From: Pseudomonas putida
GTDB lineage: Bacteria; Pseudomonadota; Gammaproteobacteria; Pseudomonadales; Pseudomonadaceae
DNA: 64,000 nucleotides
Assembly (NCBI RefSeq): GCF_026625125.1
Contig: NZ_CP113097.1
Coordinates: forward strand, 5,442,001 to 5,506,000
Direction of reading: 5' to 3'
In this document: positions 59,094 to 64,000 of the stretch, in pieces
Position numbering within the stretch: position 1 is the stretch's first letter
How the letters are laid out: every line of letters starts with the position of its first letter
The notes under the pieces: model-generated
What the model was told of the DNA's origin: nothing
The model's database searches: none
Seen by the model: the letters and a program-made list of their open reading frames with translations, nothing else
Program-made: the position numbers and the translations under genes

Positions 59094-60038
59094 TCAAACC
59101 GCCCTGATAAGCCGGTCTTCCCTTGGGCAACGTTCGTACCGTGCCCGGTAGCAACGGGTGAAGTACGAAGCCGATTCGAACCCACACGCCACCGCCACCT
59201 CCAACACGCTCATGTCAGTCTGGCGCAACAGCTGCCGCGCCTTGTCCAACCGCAAACGCAGATAAAACCCACTCGGCGTGTCATCCAGGTGCAAGCGGAA
59301 CAACCGCTCCAGCTGCCGCCGCGTCACCTGCACCGCATCGGCCAGCACCTGGGTATTGAGTGGCTGCTCGGTATTGCGCTCCATCTCCCCGATCACCTTC
59401 ACCAGCTTCTTGTTGCTGATGCCATAGCGGCTTGCGATCTGCATGCGCTGGTGGTCCTGGCGCGGGCGGATTCGCCCGAGTACGAACTGCTCGGACACCT
59501 GCACCGCCAGCTCACTGCCATGCGCTTGGGCAATCAGGTCGAGCATCAGGTCGATGGAGGCGGTGCCGCCCGCGCACGTGATGCGCCGGCGGTCGATCTC
59601 GAACAGCTCCTGGGTCGCATGCAAGCGAGGGTAGCGCTCTTTGAAGGCGTCCAGTGCTTCCCAATGCAACGTAGCGCGGTGGCCGTCGAGCAGGCCCGCT
59701 TCGGCGAGCACCACGGGGCCGGTATCGATGCCGCCGAGAATCGCGCCTTCGTGATCGAGGCGGCGCAACGCCTGCTGCAGCGCCGGGCCGTAACACCGCA
59801 ACGGCTCGAAGCCGGCGACGATCAACAGTATTGCACCCGCCTCCCCTTCCCCCAGCGCACCATCGGCATTCACCGACATGCCGTTACTGGCCGCCACTGC
59901 GCCGCCATCCAGGCTCAACACACGCCAGCGGTACGAAGGCCCTTTGAACCGGTTGGCCACGCGCAGCGGCTCCAGGGCACTGATGAAGCCCATGGCCGAG
60001 AACCCCGGCAGCAGCAGGAAATGGATCAGTTGCGGCAT
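59094..60038 (-). CDS. cdhR: AraC-family transcriptional activator of carnitine catabolism CdhR
   Basis: A 314-aa GATase1-like AraC regulator. The N-terminal DJ-1/PfpI-type sensor domain (LIHFLLLPGFSAMGFISALEPLRVAN, ILGGIDTGPVVLAEAGLL) is followed by a C-terminal HTH domain (VLADAVQVTRRQLERLFRLHL and LEVAVACGFESASYFTRCYRARY). It is divergent from caiX, as PA5389 cdhR is in P. aeruginosa, which separates it from the related gbdR. The start MPQLIHFLL has GGAG 5 nt upstream; a longer frame with ATG at 60104 is less likely. Confidence 0.88.
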   Translation of the reverse strand: MPQLIHFLLLPGFSAMGFISALEPLRVANRFKGPSYRWRVLSLDGGAVAASNGMSVNADGALGEGEAGAILLIVAGFEPLRCYGPALQQALRRLDHEGAILGGIDTGPVVLAEAGLLDGHRATLHWEALDAFKERYPRLHATQELFEIDRRRITCAGGTASIDLMLDLIAQAHGSELAVQVSEQFVLGRIRPRQDHQRMQIASRYGISNKKLVKVIGEMERNTEQPLNTQVLADAVQVTRRQLERLFRLHLDDTPSGFYLRLRLDKARQLLRQTDMSVLEVAVACGFESASYFTRCYRARYERCPREDRLIRAV

Positions 60039-60058
60039 TGCGTGCTCCACGTCGCAGG

Positions 60059-60086
60059 TGGTCGCTTCCGTGCAAATGTTGGTCGC
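60059..60086. promoter_or_regulatory. direct TGGTCGC repeats, candidate CdhR site
   Basis: TGGTCGC occurs at 60059-60065 and 60080-60086, spaced 21 bp (two helical turns), in the 146-bp cdhR-caiX divergent region. This spacing fits tandem half-sites for an AraC-family dimer. Confidence 0.4.
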
Positions 60087-60184
60087 CAGGGTGCGATTTT
60101 CCACCCTGCCGCCAGCGTAGCGTATTCACACGGTCCGCAGAGGCCGCCCTCAATAACAATATGCACTGCCGATGGAGAGCCACC

Positions 60185-61129
60185 ATGCACAGCTTGATCC
60201 GCCGCAGCCTGTTGTCCCTTGCACTGAGCAGCATCGTTGTCACACCGCTTTTCGCCGCCGAACCTGCGGCCTGCAAGAACGTGCGCCTTGGCGTGGTCAA
60301 CTGGACCGACGTCATCGCCACCAGCGCCATGGCGCAAGTGTTGCTCGACGGCCTGGGCTACCAGACCAAACAGACCAGCGCCTCGCAGCAGATCATCTTC
60401 GCCGGCATCCGCGACAAGCGCCTGGACATGTTCCTGGGTTACTGGAACCCGATCATGACCCAGACCATTACACCGTTCATCGATGCCGGGCAGGTCAAAG
60501 TGCTCGACCAACCGAGCCTGGAGGATGCCAGGGCCACCTTGGCCGTACCTAAGTACCTGGCCGACAAAGGCCTGAAAAGCTTCGCAGATATCCACAAGTT
60601 CGAGAAAGCGCTGGGCGGCAAGATCTACGGCATCGAACCCGGGTCCGGCGCCAACACCCAGATCAAGGCGATGATCGCCAAGAACCAGTTCGGCCTGGGC
60701 AAGTTCCAGCTGGTCGAGTCCAGCGAGGCCGGCATGCTCGCCGCAGTCGACCGCGCCGTGCGCCGCAAGCAGGCGGTGGTGTTCTTCGGCTGGGCGCCGC
60801 ACCCGATGAACGTGAACATCGACATGGTCTACCTGGGCGACAGCCAGGATGCCCTGGGCCCTGACGAAGGCCGTGCCACGGTGTGGACCGTCACCGCGCC
60901 GGACTACGCACAACGCTGCCCCAACGCCCATCGCCTGCTGGCCAACCTGAAATTCAGCGCCGAAGACGAGAGCCGCATGATGCAGCCGCTGCTCGACCAC
61001 AAGGACGCCCTGGAGTCAGCGCGCCAGTGGCTCAAGGACCACCCCGAGGACAAGGCGCGCTGGCTTGAAGGGGTCACCACCTTCGATGGCAAGCCTGCGG
61101 CGGACAACCTCAAGCTTACCGCCAACTGA
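60185..61129 (+). CDS. caiX: carnitine/betaine ABC transporter substrate-binding protein CaiX
   Basis: A 314-aa periplasmic binding protein (OpuAC/ChoX type). Signal peptide MHSLIRRSLLSLALSSIVVTPLFA is followed by RLGVVNWTDVIATSAMAQVLLDGLGY, FLGYWNPIMTQTITPFI and QAVVFFGWAPHPMNVNIDMVYLGD, whose tryptophans could form the quaternary-amine box. The start has GGAG 7 nt upstream. No permease genes are adjacent. In P. aeruginosa CaiX works with the core CbcWV transporter encoded elsewhere. Confidence 0.92.
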   Translation: MHSLIRRSLLSLALSSIVVTPLFAAEPAACKNVRLGVVNWTDVIATSAMAQVLLDGLGYQTKQTSASQQIIFAGIRDKRLDMFLGYWNPIMTQTITPFIDAGQVKVLDQPSLEDARATLAVPKYLADKGLKSFADIHKFEKALGGKIYGIEPGSGANTQIKAMIAKNQFGLGKFQLVESSEAGMLAAVDRAVRRKQAVVFFGWAPHPMNVNIDMVYLGDSQDALGPDEGRATVWTVTAPDYAQRCPNAHRLLANLKFSAEDESRMMQPLLDHKDALESARQWLKDHPEDKARWLEGVTTFDGKPAADNLKLTAN

Positions 61130-61137
61130 CAGGGCCT

Positions 61138-61225
61138 GATCGCCCGCAAACCGGCTCCCCCAGCGTCATCTCCCACCAGGGTTCACCGCGAACCTTGTGG
61201 GAGCCGGCTTGCCGGCGATTGGGCC
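61138..61225. repeat. inverted REP pair between caiX and cdhC
   Basis: A degenerate REP (CGCCCGCAAACCGGCTCC, 61141-) and a consensus inverted core at 61195-61225 lie inside the carnitine operon. Confidence 0.8.
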
Positions 61226-61252
61226 ACCACAGACCAGAAAAGGAACCCAACC

Positions 61253-62137
61253 ATGAATAACGACGTCATCATCACCTGCGCCCTCACCGGCGCCGGCGAC
61301 ACAGTCGCCAAGAGCCACCTAGTCCCGGTCACCCCAAAGCAGATCGCCGAGGCCGCCGTCGAGGCCGCCAAAGCCGGCGCCACCGTGGTCCACTGCCATG
61401 TCCGTGACCCGCAAACCGGCCGTTTCAGCCGCGACGTGAACCTGTACCGCGAGGTCATGGAGCGCATCCGCGAAGCCGACGTGGACATCATCGTCAACCT
61501 CACCGCCGGCATGGGTGGCGACCTGGAAATCGGCCCGGGCGAGTCGCCCATGGCGTTCGGCCCCGGCACCGACCTGATCGGCCCGCTGGAGCGCCTGGCC
61601 CACGTCGAAGCCCTGCTGCCGGAGATCTGCACGCTCGATTGCGGCACCCTCAACTTCGGCGACGGCAACGCCATCTATGTTTCCACGCCGGCGCAATTGC
61701 GCGCCGGCGCCAAACGCATCACCGAGCTTGGCGTGAAGGCCGAGCTGGAAATCTTCGACACCGGCCACCTGTGGTTCGCCAAACAGATGATCAAGGAAGG
61801 CCTGCTGGACGACCCGCTGTTCCAGCTGTGCCTGGGCATCCCATGGGGCGCGCCGGCCGATACCACCACCATGAAGGCGATGGTCGACAACCTGCCAGCC
61901 AATGTCACCTGGGCCGGCTTCGGCATCGGCCGCATGCAAATGCCGATGGCCGCGCAGGCCGTGCTGCTGGGCGGCAACGTGCGGGTCGGCCTGGAAGACA
62001 ACCTGTACCTGGACCGCGGCGTGCTGGCCAGCAACGGCCAGCTGGTGGAACGCGCTGCCGAGATCATTACCCGCATGGGCGGCCGTGTACTCAGCCCGGC
62101 AGAAGGCCGGGAAAAAATGAACCTCAAGCGCCGCTGA
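61253..62137 (+). CDS. cdhC: BKACE-family 3-dehydrocarnitine cleavage enzyme CdhC
   Basis: A 294-aa beta-keto acid cleavage enzyme (DUF849). With acetyl-CoA it converts 3-dehydrocarnitine to betainyl-CoA and acetoacetate. Zn ligands HCHVRDP are near residues 46-52. Further motifs are [18 protein letters not shown] and [28 protein letters not shown]. The start [15 protein letters not shown] is typical. It lies 18 bp before cdhA. Confidence 0.93.
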   Translation: MNNDVIITCALTGAGDTVAKSHLVPVTPKQIAEAAVEAAKAGATVVHCHVRDPQTGRFSRDVNLYREVMERIREADVDIIVNLTAGMGGDLEIGPGESPMAFGPGTDLIGPLERLAHVEALLPEICTLDCGTLNFGDGNAIYVSTPAQLRAGAKRITELGVKAELEIFDTGHLWFAKQMIKEGLLDDPLFQLCLGIPWGAPADTTTMKAMVDNLPANVTWAGFGIGRMQMPMAAQAVLLGGNVRVGLEDNLYLDRGVLASNGQLVERAAEIITRMGGRVLSPAEGREKMNLKRR

Positions 62138-62155
62138 TTCCTTCAGGAGACCGAT

Positions 62156-63121
62156 ATGCCTTTCATCACCGAGATAAAGACCTTTGCCGCCCTGGGTAGC
62201 GGCGTGATCGGCAGCGGCTGGGTCGCCCGCGCCCTCGCCCACGGCCTGGACGTGGTGGCCTGGGACCCGGCTCCCGGCGCCGAACAGGCACTGCGCAAGC
62301 GGATCGCCAACGCCTGGCCAGCGCTCGAAAAGCAAGGCCTGGCCGAAGGTGCCTCCCAGGGCCGGCTGACGTTCGTCAGCACCATCGAAGCGTGCGTGCG
62401 CAACGCCGACTTCATCCAGGAAAGCGCGCCAGAGCGGCTGGACCTCAAACTCGACCTACACGCCAAAATCAGCGCCGCAGCCAAGCCTGACGCGATCATC
62501 GGTTCAAGCACCTCGGGCCTGCTGCCCAGCGAGTTCTACGAGTCGTCCACCCACCCTGAACGCTGCGTCGTCGGCCACCCATTCAACCCGGTGTACCTGC
62601 TGCCGCTGGTCGAGATCGTCGGCGGTTCCCGCACTTCACCCGATGCCATTGAAGCCGCCAAAACCATCTACACCGCACTCGGCATGCGCCCACTGCACGT
62701 GCGCAAGGAAGTGCCAGGCTTCATCGCCGACCGCCTGCTCGAAGCGTTGTGGCGCGAGGCGCTGCACCTGGTCAACGACGGTGTGGCGACCACCGGTGAG
62801 ATCGACGATGCCATCCGCTTCGGCGCCGGCCTGCGCTGGTCGTTCATGGGTACCTTCCTCACCTACACCCTGGCCGGTGGCGATGCCGGCATGCGCCACT
62901 TCATGTCGCAGTTCGGCCCTGCCCTGAAGCTGCCCTGGACCTACCTGCCAGCGCCGGAGCTGACCGACAAGCTGATCGACGATGTGGTCGACGGCACCTC
63001 CGAGCAACTGGGCGAGCGCAGCATCGCCGCGCTGGAGCGCTATCGTGATGACACCCTGCTGGCAGTGCTGGAGGCGGTGAAGACCAGCAAAGCCACACAC
63101 GGCATGGCCTTTGGCGATTGA
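62156..63121 (+). CDS. cdhA: L-carnitine dehydrogenase CdhA
   Basis: A 321-aa 3-hydroxyacyl-CoA-dehydrogenase-like NAD enzyme that oxidises carnitine to 3-dehydrocarnitine. The Rossmann motif [20 protein letters not shown] is near residue 14. The catalytic region is [21 protein letters not shown], followed by the dimerisation helices. The C-terminus overlaps the region carrying the cdhB ribosome site. Length (321) fits the family. Confidence 0.95.
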   Translation: MPFITEIKTFAALGSGVIGSGWVARALAHGLDVVAWDPAPGAEQALRKRIANAWPALEKQGLAEGASQGRLTFVSTIEACVRNADFIQESAPERLDLKLDLHAKISAAAKPDAIIGSSTSGLLPSEFYESSTHPERCVVGHPFNPVYLLPLVEIVGGSRTSPDAIEAAKTIYTALGMRPLHVRKEVPGFIADRLLEALWREALHLVNDGVATTGEIDDAIRFGAGLRWSFMGTFLTYTLAGGDAGMRHFMSQFGPALKLPWTYLPAPELTDKLIDDVVDGTSEQLGERSIAALERYRDDTLLAVLEAVKTSKATHGMAFGD

Positions 63122-63131
63122 GGAGCAAGCG

Positions 63132-63602
63132 ATGCCCGCACTGATCACCTACCGCACCCCAGTCCAGGAGGACTGGGTCGACTACAACGGGCATCTGCGC
63201 GATGCCTTCTACATGCTCATTTTCAGCTACGCCACCGACGCGCTGATGGAGCGCATTGGCCTGGATACCGATAGCCGTGGGCAAAGCGGCAACTCGCTGT
63301 TCACCCTGGAAGCGCATATCAACTACCTGCACGAGGTGAAACTCGGTACCGAGGTGTGGGTACAAACGCACATCTTGGGCTTTGATCGTAAGCGTCTGCA
63401 CGTTTATCACAGCCTGCACAGGGCGGGGTTCGAAGACGTGCTGGCAGCCAGTGAGCAGATGCTGCTGCACGTAGACTTGGCCGGGCCTAAATCTGCGCCA
63501 TTTAACCAGAAGGCCGAGGCGGCTCTGCAAAGCATCCTGGATTCACAGAAGGACTTGGCGTCACCCGAGCACGTTGCCAGAGTGATGCGTCTTGCCCGGT
63601 AG
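63132..63602 (+). CDS. cdhB: betainyl-CoA thioesterase CdhB (hot-dog fold)
   Basis: A 156-aa acyl-CoA thioesterase of the 4HBT hot-dog type, inferred to hydrolyse betainyl-CoA to glycine betaine. The motif VQEDWVDYNGHLRDAFYMLIFSYATDALM contains the family Asp/Asn-Gly-His. The start MPALITYRTP follows GGAG by 8 nt; a GTG/ATG-type start further upstream would overlap cdhA. It completes the carnitine-to-betaine module. Confidence 0.92.
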   Translation: MPALITYRTPVQEDWVDYNGHLRDAFYMLIFSYATDALMERIGLDTDSRGQSGNSLFTLEAHINYLHEVKLGTEVWVQTHILGFDRKRLHVYHSLHRAGFEDVLAASEQMLLHVDLAGPKSAPFNQKAEAALQSILDSQKDLASPEHVARVMRLAR

Positions 63603-63767
63603 AGGCTTCGCCAGGTATTCAGCGGGTCGCATTAATACCGTTGACTCCCCGTGGTTTGCCCGCAGTGGACCCAATCGCTGACGAGTAGACAACTGGCATG
63701 AGCCCAAAAAAATTGCCCCGGAAAGCCGTGAGCATCCGGGGCCAAGAGCGAGCAACATCCACTGTGC

Positions 63768-64000
63768 ATGAAGAAGGTGACCAAACCCTCCGTTGCGGTA
63801 GATGGCGTGAGTGTGCGCAGTTGCGACCCGGCGAATTTAGCCGTAAACGACCTGTTCTTAGCCAAAGCAGCCATGCCGGTATTCTGTTGTTGCGGGTATG
63901 TCGCACTCGTCACAGAATCAGTCGTAAATCACAGCAGCACTCTCTTAGCGATAAAAGGGACAACAGCCATGATGCATGCGGATTTGATTGATCAGGACGA
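63768..64000 (+). CDS. unidentified ORF running off the window end
   Basis: A frame beginning MKKVTKPSVAVDGVSVRSCD (ATG 63768) stays open for 77 codons to the window edge. Downstream in the same frame MMHADLIDQD (63969) follows AAGGGAC and is an alternative start. The style resembles short Pseudomonas proteins such as DUF3077, but this is not established. The preceding 165 bp (63603-63767) show no gene. Confidence 0.4.
   Translation, partial: MKKVTKPSVAVDGVSVRSCDPANLAVNDLFLAKAAMPVFCCCGYVALVTESVVNHSSTLLAIKGTTAMMHADLIDQD

Overview
The window is a high-GC gammaproteobacterial chromosome segment from a Pseudomonas putida-group organism. This is inferred from the gene order (LPS-core kinases, waaPGCF, glnE, aceEF, a DipA-type phosphodiesterase, msrA, the glycine-betaine, sarcosine and carnitine cluster), from many copies of the P. 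putida-type REP element with core CCGGCAAGCCGGCTCCCAC, and from several short orphan RHS genes typical of that group. No rRNA, tRNA, CRISPR array, prophage or intact insertion sequence was seen.

Layout. 1-7098: leftward LPS inner-core operon (waaF, waaC, waaG, waaP and three further WaaP/InaA-type kinases), with junctions that overlap or abut. 7298-10231: glnE. 10615-14929: pyruvate dehydrogenase aceE-aceF, rightward, behind a paired palindromic operator. 15198-19349: DipA-like c-di-GMP phosphodiesterase, msrA, GST. 19579-23290: creBC-creD, leftward. 23402-24972: RimB-like retropepsin-fold protein and a PlsC-type acyltransferase. 25103-29545: accessory island of orphan RHS cassettes, RHS debris, a decayed copy of the fdhA 3' end, and small proteins.

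29560-63602: an almost complete carnitine to glycine betaine to glycine to serine catabolic region. CaiX imports carnitine. CdhA, CdhC and CdhB convert it to betaine under CdhR. GbcA/GbcB demethylate betaine to dimethylglycine. DgcA/DgcB with a dedicated EtfAB pair give sarcosine. SoxBDAG gives glycine plus a one-carbon unit handled by PurU and FdhA. GlyA and LtaE interconvert glycine, serine and threonine. The region is interrupted by an unknown 160-aa ORF, a frameshifted chemoreceptor gene, a zapA/TIGR02449 pair, a second chemoreceptor and a third orphan RHS gene. 63603-64000 holds the start of an unidentified ORF that runs off the window.

The least explained signals lie in the accessory parts. 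(1) Three direct repeats at 49657-50095 each place a DnaA-box-like 9-mer exactly 66 bp from a TGRTCA motif and 31 bp before GCAAAA. (2) An 18-bp leader element lies upstream of the orphan RHS genes and of the unknown 160-aa ORF; in three cases exactly 73 nt separate it from the ATG. (3) A degenerate duplicate of an RHS fragment plus the fdhA terminator and tail lies 3 kb from the intact copy. (4) The M19-type dipeptidase homologue in the betaine cluster appears to lack canonical metal ligands.
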